Source of the DNA: Cloacimonetes bacterium UBA3900
GTDB lineage: Bacteria; Cloacimonadota; Cloacimonadia; Cloacimonadales; Cloacimonadaceae
Direction: 5' to 3'
DNA length: 38,024 nt
Assembly (NCBI GenBank): GCA_002391675.1
Contig: DGFM01000002.1
Location: 1 to 38,024, forward strand
A model generated the notes under the pieces. It was not told the origin of the DNA. It did no database searches and was given only the letters and a program-made list of their open reading frames with translations. Within the stretch, counting starts at the first letter, position 1. The number at the start of each line of letters is the position of its first letter. The translations under genes and the position numbers were made by a program. This document shows, in pieces, positions 14,346 to 22,969 of this stretch.

Positions 14346-16259
14346 ATGCTGAAGGTTGCTCTCTATATCTCGTCCCACGGCTTTGGTCATGCTTCGCGTA
14401 TGGCGGCGCTTGCTGAGGAATTGATCAAGTATCAGATCACCGTCTTCCTGCGCAGCGACCGGCCGGACTTTCTCTATGATTGTCTGGATAGTCCCTTTTG
14501 CTACAAAGAAGATGTGGCTTGTGATTTTGGCGTGGTGCATACCACCGGATTGCAGACGGATATAAAAGCCACCAAAGATAAGCTGATCTCACTGTTTACA
14601 AGGCGTAACGAGATTGTGGAGAGGGAGGTTGCCTGGCTGAAGGAACAAGAAATTGATTTTGCCTTGGTGGATATTCCCTTCCTGGCTATAGAGGCCTGTG
14701 ATTATGCCTCCGTGCCCGTGTTTGCCATTTCAAATTTCGATTGGTTCTTTATCTATGACTATGTATTCGATAAGGATAAAGAGCTGCGGCCCCTCGTCAA
14801 TACCATCTATGGGCTCTATGCGCGCGTTGGTGCGTCCTTCCGGCTTCCCTTCAGCTCAGTGAAGAGCATGGGGGCCTTTCCCAGAGCGCAAAAGGTGGGT
14901 TTATTGGCCAAAAGAAAGGATGTCTACAACGATATCAGGAAGCTGTATAAGGTAGATGCCAAGGATCGTATTCTGGCCTGTAGCTTTGGTGGCGAAGAGG
15001 GTATGGAAATGGAAATGGATAAAATCTGCAAAGCCTTTAAAGGTGTGGTGATCAGTGCTAACCCGGGTGTGGACAGCGAAAACCATAGATATGCATCGCG
15101 GTCGTCAGATTGGTTGGATATTATCTCTGGCTGTGACGTCTTGCTCACTAAGCCGGGATATTCCACCTTTGCCGAAGCATGCCAGTTTGGCAAACCCATC
15201 CTGTATCGGCCCCGATTGAACTATCCGGAAGAGAAGGTTTTAATTAAGGGTTTGGCCCACTACAAAGCAGCGGTGGAGGTGCCTCAGAAGATGACATCTA
15301 TTGCTGCCTGGAAGTCCTTGTTTGCTGCTGCACCACAGGGATATAAGCCTTCAGAAACTTATAGAAACCAAAATGCAAATATCGCAGCAAGCATTGTGGG
15401 AACTTACTTTGCGCAAACGCAAAAGCATCGCAAGCTGAAGAGCGTATTCGATATTGGCTCCAATAACTTAAACTACCTGGTTTATAATAGCGACGACGCC
15501 CGGGTCTTGCATACGGCCCACTATACTACTGCTTTATCCAAAGGGCTGGTTTCTGATGACTGCAGTCAATTCAAGTCAGTTGTGAGAACACTGATGAAGT
15601 TTGATCAAGAGATAGATTCACAAAAGCTGGCTATCTCCACTGCCGTGGCGCGGGAACGTGAAAGGTTCTCTGTTGTATCCGGCTGGATCTTAGATCGTTA
15701 TGATATAAAAGTTAAAGTGTTAAAACAACATCAGGAGGCGGCTGCTGCCTATATGGCGGTGAAAGCTTCTCTGCCGGATGTGGCCAAGCCCCTGGTGGTA
15801 GATATCGGGGGTATGAGTACTGAGGTTGCTTGGGGAAGCTCTTATAAGGAACGTAAAGGGATAGAGTTAGGCCTGTTGTCTTTACAAGATACATCATATA
15901 GAGAATTCTACGAGCTTATGGATAAAAGACTTCCAGGGCTTCAGGATGCCAGTAAATACACCCTGGTGGTTACGGGGCTCACCGCTACCTATATCGCAGC
16001 TGCCGTGTACGATTTTCCCTATCAGCTTGCCTGGAAAGGTCATGCGAAGAAAGTCAGTCTTTCTCAAGTCAACAAGCTCATTAATGATTTGCAACATGAT
16101 AGCAATGAAATCGTGAGCAGTGCCAAAGCCACGGGTATGGATCTCTTTATCCTTGAATCTGCGCTGCATTTCGTTAAAATCATTATGGAAAGATACCAGA
16201 TGAAAGAGTGCCCTATCTGTTACTATGGCATATCGTTAGGCTATATATTGAATAAATGA
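14346..16259 (+). CDS. Fusion of MurG-like glycosyltransferase domain and Ppx/GppA domain
   Basis: There are two complete domains in one 637-residue chain. Residues 1 to about 345 resemble a GT-B glycosyltransferase: YISSHGFGHASRM (7-19), VALVDIPFLA-type segment, FAISNFDWFFIYD, CSFGGEEG, and GCDVLLTKPGYSTFAEACQFGKPILYRPR. This closely recalls the N-terminal domain of plant L-arabinokinase. Residues about 362-637 are a Ppx/GppA-type ASKHA phosphohydrolase: FDIGSNNLNYLVYN (Asp369), AISTAVARERERF, QEAAAAYMAVKA, VVDIGGMSTEVAWG (Asp486, Glu493), then VTGLTATYIAAAVYD and YYGISLGYIL. ATG 14346 is preferred over TTG 14340, which overlaps the previous stop. There is no frameshift between the domains. 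No signal peptide, so cytoplasmic. The substrate is unknown. It could be a nucleotide-sugar- or phosphate-linked sensor or enzyme. Confidence 0.85.
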   Translation: MLKVALYISSHGFGHASRMAALAEELIKYQITVFLRSDRPDFLYDCLDSPFCYKEDVACDFGVVHTTGLQTDIKATKDKLISLFTRRNEIVEREVAWLKEQEIDFALVDIPFLAIEACDYASVPVFAISNFDWFFIYDYVFDKDKELRPLVNTIYGLYARVGASFRLPFSSVKSMGAFPRAQKVGLLAKRKDVYNDIRKLYKVDAKDRILACSFGGEEGMEMEMDKICKAFKGVVISANPGVDSENHRYASRSSDWLDIISGCDVLLTKPGYSTFAEACQFGKPILYRPRLNYPEEKVLIKGLAHYKAAVEVPQKMTSIAAWKSLFAAAPQGYKPSETYRNQNANIAASIVGTYFAQTQKHRKLKSVFDIGSNNLNYLVYNSDDARVLHTAHYTTALSKGLVSDDCSQFKSVVRTLMKFDQEIDSQKLAISTAVARERERFSVVSGWILDRYDIKVKVLKQHQEAAAAYMAVKASLPDVAKPLVVDIGGMSTEVAWGSSYKERKGIELGLLSLQDTSYREFYELMDKRLPGLQDASKYTLVVTGLTATYIAAAVYDFPYQLAWKGHAKKVSLSQVNKLINDLQHDSNEIVSSAKATGMDLFILESALHFVKIIMERYQMKECPICYYGISLGYILNK

Positions 16260-16275
16260 CTACTGCTGAACAATT

Positions 16276-17562
16276 ATGAAATACATTATCGAAACTTATG
16301 GCTGCCAAATGAATGTGGCAGATAGTGAGCTGGTGAGCTCTCTCCTCATTTCAGCCGGGCATTCACCTGTCACGGATATTGATGATGCGCAAGTGATTGT
16401 CTTCAATACCTGCTCTGTGCGTGATCATGCTGAACAGCGTGTTTTGGGGCGCATCGCCAATGAAAAGCATCGTAAAACAGCTGATCCTGGTATCAAGATA
16501 GGTGTTATCGGATGCATGGCGCAGAGAATGGGGAAGAGGCTCATGGAAATAGAATCCGGCATAGATTTTGTGGTGGGGGTGGACCAATATCAGCACCTCC
16601 CCTCTATCCTGGCAGACGATGAGCCTTGCGGTGCGGATACTCTAAGCATGGACAAAACGCAGGTCTATCAAGGGATTATGCCTCATCGGCAGGATGCGCA
16701 TTGCGGATTTGTAACTGTGATGCGTGGTTGTGATAACTTCTGCAGTTACTGCATCGTTCCCTATGTGAGAGGACGTGAGCGCAGCCGCCCTATCAATGAT
16801 ATATATAACGAGGTGAAATCAGCTTCAGAGGCGGGTTTGCGCGACATCACGCTCTTGGGACAGAATGTAAACTCTTATCAATATGATGGGTACCACTTTC
16901 CTGATCTGCTCAGGAAGCTCAATGATATCGAGTCACTCTGGCGTTTACGCTTTGTAACATCACATCCCAAAGACCTTTCTGATGAGCTCATTTCTGCCAT
17001 GGCGGAGTGCTCCAAGGTCTGCGAACATATACACCTACCTCTACAAGCCGGTGATGATCAAGTGCTTAAGAATATGAACCGTTCTTATAATGTAGATCAT
17101 TATCTGGGCCTTATTGATAAGCTCCGTACAGCAATTCCAAATATCGCTATTACAACAGACCTCATGGTGGGCTTTCCTGGCGAATCTGAAGCGCAGTTTG
17201 AGAACACTCTGAGAGTCATGGAAAGCATCCGCTTTGATTATGCCTTCTGCTTTAAATACAGCGAGCGTGAAGGCACAAAAGCCGCTTCTTACAAAGATCA
17301 AGTCCCTGAAGATGAGCGCCTCAGAAGACTTCAGGCCATGATAGAGCTCCAAAGACAAATCACATTCGATAAGTTTCAGGAGCAAATCGGAAAGACCGTG
17401 GAGGTATACGTGGAAGATTTCAGCCGCAAGTCACAGGATATGGTCTCAGGGAAGACACGGGATTTTAAGATTGCTGTACTCAGTGGCGGCTCAGACAAAA
17501 TAGGTGGCTTAAGCTTGGCCAAAGTAGTGGATGCCACCGCAGGGACTCTTATATGCGACTGA
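16276..17562 (+). CDS. miaB: tRNA-2-methylthio-N6-dimethylallyladenosine synthase
   Basis: This enzyme adds a 2-methylthio group to isopentenyl-A37 of tRNAs that read UNN codons. The N-terminal methylthiotransferase domain has YGCQMNVADSE (Cys10), FNTCSVRD (Cys46) and GCMAQR (Cys80), the ligands of the auxiliary [4Fe-4S] cluster. The radical SAM motif is GCDNFCSYCIVPYVRGRERSR (Cys152, 156, 159). The C-terminal TRAM domain covers about residues 365-428. At 428 residues it has normal length. It follows the fusion gene by 16 bases and lacks a strong RBS, so it may rely on coupling. Confidence 0.95.
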   Translation: MKYIIETYGCQMNVADSELVSSLLISAGHSPVTDIDDAQVIVFNTCSVRDHAEQRVLGRIANEKHRKTADPGIKIGVIGCMAQRMGKRLMEIESGIDFVVGVDQYQHLPSILADDEPCGADTLSMDKTQVYQGIMPHRQDAHCGFVTVMRGCDNFCSYCIVPYVRGRERSRPINDIYNEVKSASEAGLRDITLLGQNVNSYQYDGYHFPDLLRKLNDIESLWRLRFVTSHPKDLSDELISAMAECSKVCEHIHLPLQAGDDQVLKNMNRSYNVDHYLGLIDKLRTAIPNIAITTDLMVGFPGESEAQFENTLRVMESIRFDYAFCFKYSEREGTKAASYKDQVPEDERLRRLQAMIELQRQITFDKFQEQIGKTVEVYVEDFSRKSQDMVSGKTRDFKIAVLSGGSDKIGGLSLAKVVDATAGTLICD

Positions 17563-17600
17563 GTCATATGTTTACGGATAATGCACGTTATGTAAACTTG

Positions 17601-17641
17601 GACACATCGGGGCAAGCCTTTGTAGTTCAAGGCAATGTGTC
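17601..17641 (+). promoter_or_regulatory. Two-stem leader hairpin before yicC
   Basis: GACACAT (17601-17607) pairs with ATGTGTC (17635-17641). Inside, GCCTT (17616-17620) pairs with AAGGC (17629-17633), with an internal loop on the 5' side. It lies in the 118-base gap between miaB and yicC and has no T-run, so it may be a leader structure rather than a terminator. Confidence 0.4.
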
Positions 17642-17680
17642 AACCTCTGCCCCATCAATTAATTCTAAAGGATTAACAAT

Positions 17681-18562
17681 ATGAAAAGCATGACCGGCTA
17701 TGGAAAAGCCAAATTCTCAAACCGGGACTTGGATATTGAAATTGAAATCAAGAGTGTAAACGGGCGCTATTTGGATCTCAGGATCAATGCCCCCCGTGAG
17801 CTGAACTTCTTTGAAAATCAAGTGCGTGCCAAGATTGCTCAGCACCTCTTCCGAGGCACCATAGATTTGAGGATCAACTACATCGATCACCGTGAGCCTC
17901 CTTTACAGCTTGATAAAGTACGTCTGGCAAAGTATAAAGAGCTCATTCAAGAAGCTCAAAGCTTTCTTGGTACTGAAGATAACATACCTTTACAATATAT
18001 CCTTGCAGAGCCTGGAGTAATCCAGACCCTTAATAACCTCGATACAGATGCCACACTGATTCAAGCCTTGGAGACCACTCTGGATGATGCCATTAACTCG
18101 TTGTTAAAAGAGACGTTACGCGAAGGTGAAGAGATCAAAAAGGAGTTCTATAAGTCAGAAGTTAAGATCCGTGAGGCTTTAGCTGAGGTTCAGTTGCTGA
18201 TAGAGCCCTATAAACAAGAACTTTATGATAAGCTCAAACAACGTCTGGAAGAGCTTCTCAGCAAAGAGAGCCGTGAAGTCCTCGAGCAGAGGTTAGTCCT
18301 CGAAACGGCTATTTATGTAGATAAATATGATATCCAGGAGGAATTGACACGCTTAGACAGTCATCTGGACACACTTACTCAGCTCCTGGATAATTCAAAC
18401 GGCCATGAAGTAGGCAAAAAGCTCAATTTCGTTTTGCAGGAGATGCAGAGAGAGGCAAACACTCTGGGCTCCAAGTTTTCCACCACGCAGAGCTTCAAAT
18501 ACATCCTCATTATCAAAGAGGAAATAGAGAAATGCAGGGAGATTGGCCTAAATGTCTCGTGA
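17681..18562 (+). CDS. yicC: YicC-family endoribonuclease
   Basis: The protein starts with MKSMTGYGKAKFSNRDLDIEIEIKSVNGRYLD, the hallmark N-terminus of YicC, and ends with the conserved C-terminal domain: HLDTLTQLLDNSNGHEVGKKLNFVLQEMQREANTLGSK-type residues, then CREIGLNVS. At 293 residues it has the usual length. Members have been described as endoribonucleases acting in RNA turnover. An RBS-like AAAGGA precedes the ATG. The stop overlaps the next gene by 11 bases. Its location two genes before rnr (RNase R) fits RNA metabolism. Confidence 0.93.
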   Translation: MKSMTGYGKAKFSNRDLDIEIEIKSVNGRYLDLRINAPRELNFFENQVRAKIAQHLFRGTIDLRINYIDHREPPLQLDKVRLAKYKELIQEAQSFLGTEDNIPLQYILAEPGVIQTLNNLDTDATLIQALETTLDDAINSLLKETLREGEEIKKEFYKSEVKIREALAEVQLLIEPYKQELYDKLKQRLEELLSKESREVLEQRLVLETAIYVDKYDIQEELTRLDSHLDTLTQLLDNSNGHEVGKKLNFVLQEMQREANTLGSKFSTTQSFKYILIIKEEIEKCREIGLNVS

Positions 18563-18989
18563 AGTGCTCCTTAAATGGCGTTCCTGGCCCGCGGTGGAAA
18601 GGCCTTGGACCACTGTGGCATTGGTTCTCTTTCTGTTCCTGGTCGCTGCTTTAGTCTGGCACATCACCGTCAATATATGGCAGACGCCCTTTTATTATTT
18701 CCTGGGTATGCTGTTGGTATTGGGAAACTTGCTGCCTTGGTTCATTCCCACGGATTATGAGCTGGATCATCAAGGCGTCCATGTTCGCTATATCTTCATC
18801 AAAGTCAGCCGTAAATGGGAAGACTTTGGTTGTTTCTACCAGGATAAACGTGGCGTAATGCTCAGTACGTTTAAGATGCCAAGGCGCTTGGACCCCTTCA
18901 GGGGGCAATCTCTGCGCTTTTCCGGCGAAAAGACAGAAGAGGAAGAGCTAATCAGAATACTTATGGATAAGATAGGAAAGAAATACTAA
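18552..18989 (+). CDS. Two-helix membrane protein with PH-like C-terminal domain
   Basis: The 145-residue protein has two predicted membrane helices close together, about residues 20-40 (WTTVALVLFLFLVAALVWHITVN-type) and 47-66 (FYYFLGMLLVLGNLLPWFI). A soluble beta-rich region follows, TDYELDHQGVHVRYIFIKVSRKWEDFGCFYQDKRGVML, which resembles the small bacterial PH domains found after paired helices. It overlaps yicC by 11 bases and ends 8 bases before rnr, so it is cotranslated with RNA-metabolism genes. No catalytic motif is visible and the function is unknown. Confidence 0.75.
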   Translation: MSREVLLKWRSWPAVERPWTTVALVLFLFLVAALVWHITVNIWQTPFYYFLGMLLVLGNLLPWFIPTDYELDHQGVHVRYIFIKVSRKWEDFGCFYQDKRGVMLSTFKMPRRLDPFRGQSLRFSGEKTEEEELIRILMDKIGKKY

Positions 18990-18997
18990 GGTAATAC

Positions 18998-21298
18998 ATG
19001 AACAAGAAAGATATAAAAGGCTTGCTTACCAATCATTTCAACAATGATAGACAGCCTATTTCATATGAGGCCCTGGTGCCCAAACTGCGTTTGGCCAGAA
19101 GGGATAAGGCTGAGCTCAAGAAAGAGTTGGAGCGCATGGTAGCGAGCGGCGAATTGATTAAGCGCCGAGGACGCTACTCCCCTGCCCCACCTAAGAAGAC
19201 CCAGAAGATTATTCCCAGAGCGGCTGTTAAAGCCAATATGCGCCTCATCGAAGGGAAGTTTGATGCCACGTCTCTTTCCCGGGATCAATCCTACGCCTTC
19301 GTGCGAACTGACGGGGGCGACTACTTTGTGGATTTTGAAGACACCCTTAACGCCTTCCATAATGACATTGTAGCGATAGAAACTATCAGAGGAAGATCGA
19401 AGGATAGAGCCATAGTGCGCAAGATAATCAAGCGCTCCAATGAAACTATGGCAGGTGACATCAAGTACCTTTCCAACAAGCCAATCTTTATCTGCTCCAA
19501 CCCCAAAATACACCGCTGGTTTGAGGTCAATGACACGCTGGGCGCCAAAGAAAACGACAAGGTTGTTCTTGAGGTTACCAATTGGGGCAACATTTACAGC
19601 GGCAAGATGCCAGGTGGTAAAGTGGTGGAAGTGCTTGGCCCTTCAGGTGATGTGGAAGTGGAACTATTGGCTGTTCTCAGGCAGTATCAGCTTCCCTTGG
19701 AGTTCCCAATTGATGTAATAGCAGAGACAGATGCCCTCAAGCAAGAGATAGAAGCCAAAGATTTCAGAGGCCGTGAAGACCTCAGAGACCTGTTGACTTT
19801 TACGATAGACCCTGCTTCAGCCAAGGACTTTGACGATGCCATCAGCCTGGAGGCTGATAATCAGGGCTACAAGCTGTGGGTTCATATCGCTGATGTGAGC
19901 CACTTTGTTGCCCTCGATTCCAAGATATTCAAAGAAGCATCCAAACGAGGCAACAGCTTTTACTTCCCCAAGCAGGTCATCCCTATGCTTCCCCAGCGCT
20001 TATCCAACCAGATTTGCAGCCTCAGACCCAATGAGGACAAGCTCTGCCTCAGCGTCTTTACCCAGTTTGATCTCAAGGGCAATATCAGAAACCAGAAGAT
20101 AGTGCAAAGCGTGATTCGTTCGGACTACCGCTTGGCTTATGAAGAAGTGGATGCTTATTTTGATGGCGAGGACAGCCAGCTCTCCCCTATCTTGAAGAAG
20201 ACCTTAAGTGATGCCCTGAAGCTGTCCAAGCTATTGAGCCAAAGACGGATCAGTGAAGGCTATATCTTCTTTGACCTGCCCGAAATCCAATACGAATATG
20301 ATGATGACGGTCTCCTGGTAGAGCTGGGGCTGGATAAAGAAACCGATGGACACAAGCTGATTGAAAACTTCATGCTGGTAGCCAATGAATATGTGGCAAA
20401 GAGGCTTAAGCAGCTTGCCCCACACACCTTGTACAGGATACACGAAAACCCGGATCCCCAGAAACTTGAGAGACTGGGCGTGTTGATCTCGCACTATGGC
20501 CTGAGCTTCGATCCTCATGAAGACCCCAATCTCAGCCTGCAATATCTGCTTAATTCCATGCCCAACAAGGACTATCATATGGTCTTTGATCGCATGGTGT
20601 TGCGCAGCTTGAAGAAGGCCCAATACACCATCAAGGAAGAGCGTCACTTTGGCTTGGGTCTTGAGCATTATACCCACTTCACCAGCCCCATCCGCAGGCT
20701 CTGCGATCTTTGCATCCATCATCTGTGCAAGATTTACCTGCTGAAAACCTCCAAAGCAAGCCTCAATGCATTCCAGTTGAGAAACCATGCACAAACTGCC
20801 AACGAGCAGGAGCTTCTGGCAGATGAAGCAGAGCGCAGTTTGGAGCGTGTCTACAGTCTTGCATTTATGAAGAAGAAGGTGGGTGAACGCTTTACCGGCA
20901 CGGTGATTTCCACCAGGCGTGATGCCTTGATAGTTCGTTTGACTGAAATCCCGGTGACTGGGGTGCTCAAGACCGATACGTTAAAAGGATCGCCTTTCAC
21001 CTACCATGAACAGGCCATGATGCATGCAAGTAACCTGACTGGAAACTACTACCAGCTGCTTGATAAAGTAATTGTTGACATCATGGACGTTAGTGATGAT
21101 ATATATTTGGAGTTAGCCCAAGTACCCGGAGCGCACACTCATTATTCGGCCGAATTCAGCCCTCATGCGTATAAAAAGGTTAGACAACGACAGAGCAAGG
21201 AGATAAAATCCAAGCGCTTAAAAAGGGTTGACCAAAAGAGGGGTTCAGATAAAAGTGTACGCTACAAAAGAAAGAGCAAGAAAGCGAGGAGACGATGA
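18998..21298 (+). CDS. rnr: Ribonuclease R
   Basis: This is a processive 3'-5' exoribonuclease that degrades structured RNA. The 766-residue protein has an N-terminal winged-helix segment (LVPKLRLARRDKAELKKELERMVASGELIKRRGRYSP), cold-shock-like OB folds (about 80-230), and the RNB catalytic domain. The latter includes TIDPASAKDFDDAISLE (about 270-286) with the metal-binding aspartates, WVHIADVSHFV, RGNSFYFPKQVIPMLPQRLSNQICSL and HFGLGLEHYTHFTSPIRRLCDL. An S1 domain (GERFTGTVIS) follows. The tail is highly basic (KSKRLKRVDQKRG, YKRKSKKARRR), as is common. It overlaps murI by 4 bases (ATGA). Confidence 0.96.
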   Translation: MNKKDIKGLLTNHFNNDRQPISYEALVPKLRLARRDKAELKKELERMVASGELIKRRGRYSPAPPKKTQKIIPRAAVKANMRLIEGKFDATSLSRDQSYAFVRTDGGDYFVDFEDTLNAFHNDIVAIETIRGRSKDRAIVRKIIKRSNETMAGDIKYLSNKPIFICSNPKIHRWFEVNDTLGAKENDKVVLEVTNWGNIYSGKMPGGKVVEVLGPSGDVEVELLAVLRQYQLPLEFPIDVIAETDALKQEIEAKDFRGREDLRDLLTFTIDPASAKDFDDAISLEADNQGYKLWVHIADVSHFVALDSKIFKEASKRGNSFYFPKQVIPMLPQRLSNQICSLRPNEDKLCLSVFTQFDLKGNIRNQKIVQSVIRSDYRLAYEEVDAYFDGEDSQLSPILKKTLSDALKLSKLLSQRRISEGYIFFDLPEIQYEYDDDGLLVELGLDKETDGHKLIENFMLVANEYVAKRLKQLAPHTLYRIHENPDPQKLERLGVLISHYGLSFDPHEDPNLSLQYLLNSMPNKDYHMVFDRMVLRSLKKAQYTIKEERHFGLGLEHYTHFTSPIRRLCDLCIHHLCKIYLLKTSKASLNAFQLRNHAQTANEQELLADEAERSLERVYSLAFMKKKVGERFTGTVISTRRDALIVRLTEIPVTGVLKTDTLKGSPFTYHEQAMMHASNLTGNYYQLLDKVIVDIMDVSDDIYLELAQVPGAHTHYSAEFSPHAYKKVRQRQSKEIKSKRLKRVDQKRGSDKSVRYKRKSKKARRR

Positions 21299-22098
21299 AA
21301 AGACCCATAGGTATATTTGATAGCGGCGTAGGTGGTTTAACCGTCTATAGAGCTATCCGCGCAGCATTCCCCAGCGAGGACCTGATCTATTTTGGGGATA
21401 CTGCCAGGGTTCCTTATGGCCCCAAGAGCCCGAATACCATCCTGGATTACAGTCTGCAAAACGCCCGTTTTCTGCTTCAGCACAATATCAAGATCTTGGT
21501 AGTTGCCTGCAATACAGCTTCTGCCGTTGCTTTGCCTCAGTTGCAGAATCTTGCTCGTATTCCCATAGTAGGCGTGATCGAACCGGGAGCAATGCAAGCT
21601 GTGCAAAAGACCAAAAGCGGCCGCATTGGCGTGATTGGAACCATGGGCACAGTGCGCTCTCAGGCATATGGAAAGGCTATCCTGAATCTTGCACCGGATT
21701 TTGAGATTTACAGCACCGCCTGTCCCCTATTCGTCAGCCTGGCCGAGGAGGGCTTTGACCGTCATCCCGTTGCCAAAACCATTGCGCAGCATTACCTTAG
21801 CTTCTTTGATGACAAGGATATAGACACCCTCGTTTTGGGTTGTACTCACTATCCCCTGCTCAAGGACGTGATCGCCGAGGTAATGGGTCCAGACGTGAGC
21901 TTGGTGGATAGTGCTCAGGCGATTAGCGACCATCTACAGACGTTGATAGCTCCCACAGATAATACCAAACCGGGAACTGACGAGTTCTTTGTCAGTGACA
22001 ATGAAGAGCAGTTTTCCCAGCTTGCAGCCAAGATTTTAGGCTCCGAACTGCATCACCTCAAGCGGGTGAAGCTTTTTGAGAGCTGGTTTGAAGAATAA
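21295..22098 (+). CDS. murI: Glutamate racemase
   Basis: This enzyme makes D-glutamate for peptidoglycan. The 267-residue protein has FDSGVGGLTVYRA (Asp9, Ser10), YFGDTARVPYG, the first catalytic cysteine in VACNTASA (Cys72), VIEPGA, GTMGTVRS and the second catalytic cysteine in LGCTHYPLL (Cys183, His185). All catalytic residues are intact. The start overlaps the rnr stop by four bases, so it is translationally coupled. It is the last gene of the yicC-rnr-murI run, with 35 bases before kce. Confidence 0.96.
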   Translation: MKRPIGIFDSGVGGLTVYRAIRAAFPSEDLIYFGDTARVPYGPKSPNTILDYSLQNARFLLQHNIKILVVACNTASAVALPQLQNLARIPIVGVIEPGAMQAVQKTKSGRIGVIGTMGTVRSQAYGKAILNLAPDFEIYSTACPLFVSLAEEGFDRHPVAKTIAQHYLSFFDDKDIDTLVLGCTHYPLLKDVIAEVMGPDVSLVDSAQAISDHLQTLIAPTDNTKPGTDEFFVSDNEEQFSQLAAKILGSELHHLKRVKLFESWFEE

Positions 22099-22133
22099 AA
22101 TAACATAAAAATAAGATAAAGAGAGGAACACAA

Positions 22134-22958
22134 ATGAAACCTTTAATTTTGACCGCAGCAATCACTGGTGCCGAAACCACCAGAGAACATCAGCCCAATT
22201 TGCCTATCACGCCCGAAGAACAGGCAAAAGAAGCAAAAGCCTGTTACGAAGCAGGTGCCAGAGTGATCCATCTGCACGTACGTGAAGACGATGGCACGCC
22301 CTCCCAGAGATTGGAGCGCTTCCAAGAATCCATCGAAGCTATCCGTGAAGCTGTACCTGGCATTATCATCCAGATCAGCACCGGTGGAGCCGTGGGCGAA
22401 CCATTTGACAAACGCCTGGCTCCCTTGAAGTTAAAGCCTGAGATGGGAACCCTCAATGCCGGTACCCTCAACTTTGGCGACGAAATCTTTGAAAACCACC
22501 CCAAGGACATTGTGCGCTTGGCAGAAGCTTTCAAGGAATACGGCGTTGTTCCCGAAGTGGAAGTGTATGAATCCGGTATGATTGACTACGTGGCAAGGCT
22601 GGTGAGAAGAGGTATTGTGACCCACACGCCCCTTCACGTGCAGTTTGTGCTCGGCGTACCCGGTGGAATGAGTGGCAAGCCTTCAAACGTGCTCTACATG
22701 GCCCAGCATCTGGCAGAAGAAATCCCCACAGCCACTTGGGCTGTCGCCGGTATCGGACGCTGGCACATTCCTGCCTCCATGGTGGCTATGGTTATGGGTG
22801 GCCACATCCGCGTTGGATTTGAAGACAATATCTTCTATCACAAGGGTGTACTTGCAGACAGCAATGCCCAATTGGTAGCCAGAATGGCGAGGATAGCCGA
22901 AGAAATCGGACGTCCTATTGCCACACTGGAACAAGCCCGTGAAATTCTTGCTTTATAG
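22134..22958 (+). CDS. kce: 3-keto-5-aminohexanoate cleavage enzyme (BKACE family)
   Basis: This catalyses 3-keto-5-aminohexanoate plus acetyl-CoA to acetoacetate plus 3-aminobutyryl-CoA in lysine fermentation. The 274-residue TIM-barrel protein matches the Cloacimonas Kce from memory almost throughout. The catalytic and zinc residues fall at the same numbers: Glu14 (ITGAETT), His46 and His48 (VIHLHVRE), Ser82 (QISTGGAVGE), Arg226, Glu230 and Asp231 (IRVGFEDN). Also visible are TLNAGTLNFGD and VPGGMSG. The start has GAGAGG upstream. Unlike in the classical cluster, kamA, kamDE, kdd and kal are not adjacent; neighbours are murI and nrdJ. Within the large BKACE family the substrate call rests on this residue-by-residue agreement. 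Confidence 0.93.
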   Translation: MKPLILTAAITGAETTREHQPNLPITPEEQAKEAKACYEAGARVIHLHVREDDGTPSQRLERFQESIEAIREAVPGIIIQISTGGAVGEPFDKRLAPLKLKPEMGTLNAGTLNFGDEIFENHPKDIVRLAEAFKEYGVVPEVEVYESGMIDYVARLVRRGIVTHTPLHVQFVLGVPGGMSGKPSNVLYMAQHLAEEIPTATWAVAGIGRWHIPASMVAMVMGGHIRVGFEDNIFYHKGVLADSNAQLVARMARIAEEIGRPIATLEQAREILAL

Positions 22959-22969
22959 ATATGAGGTGA

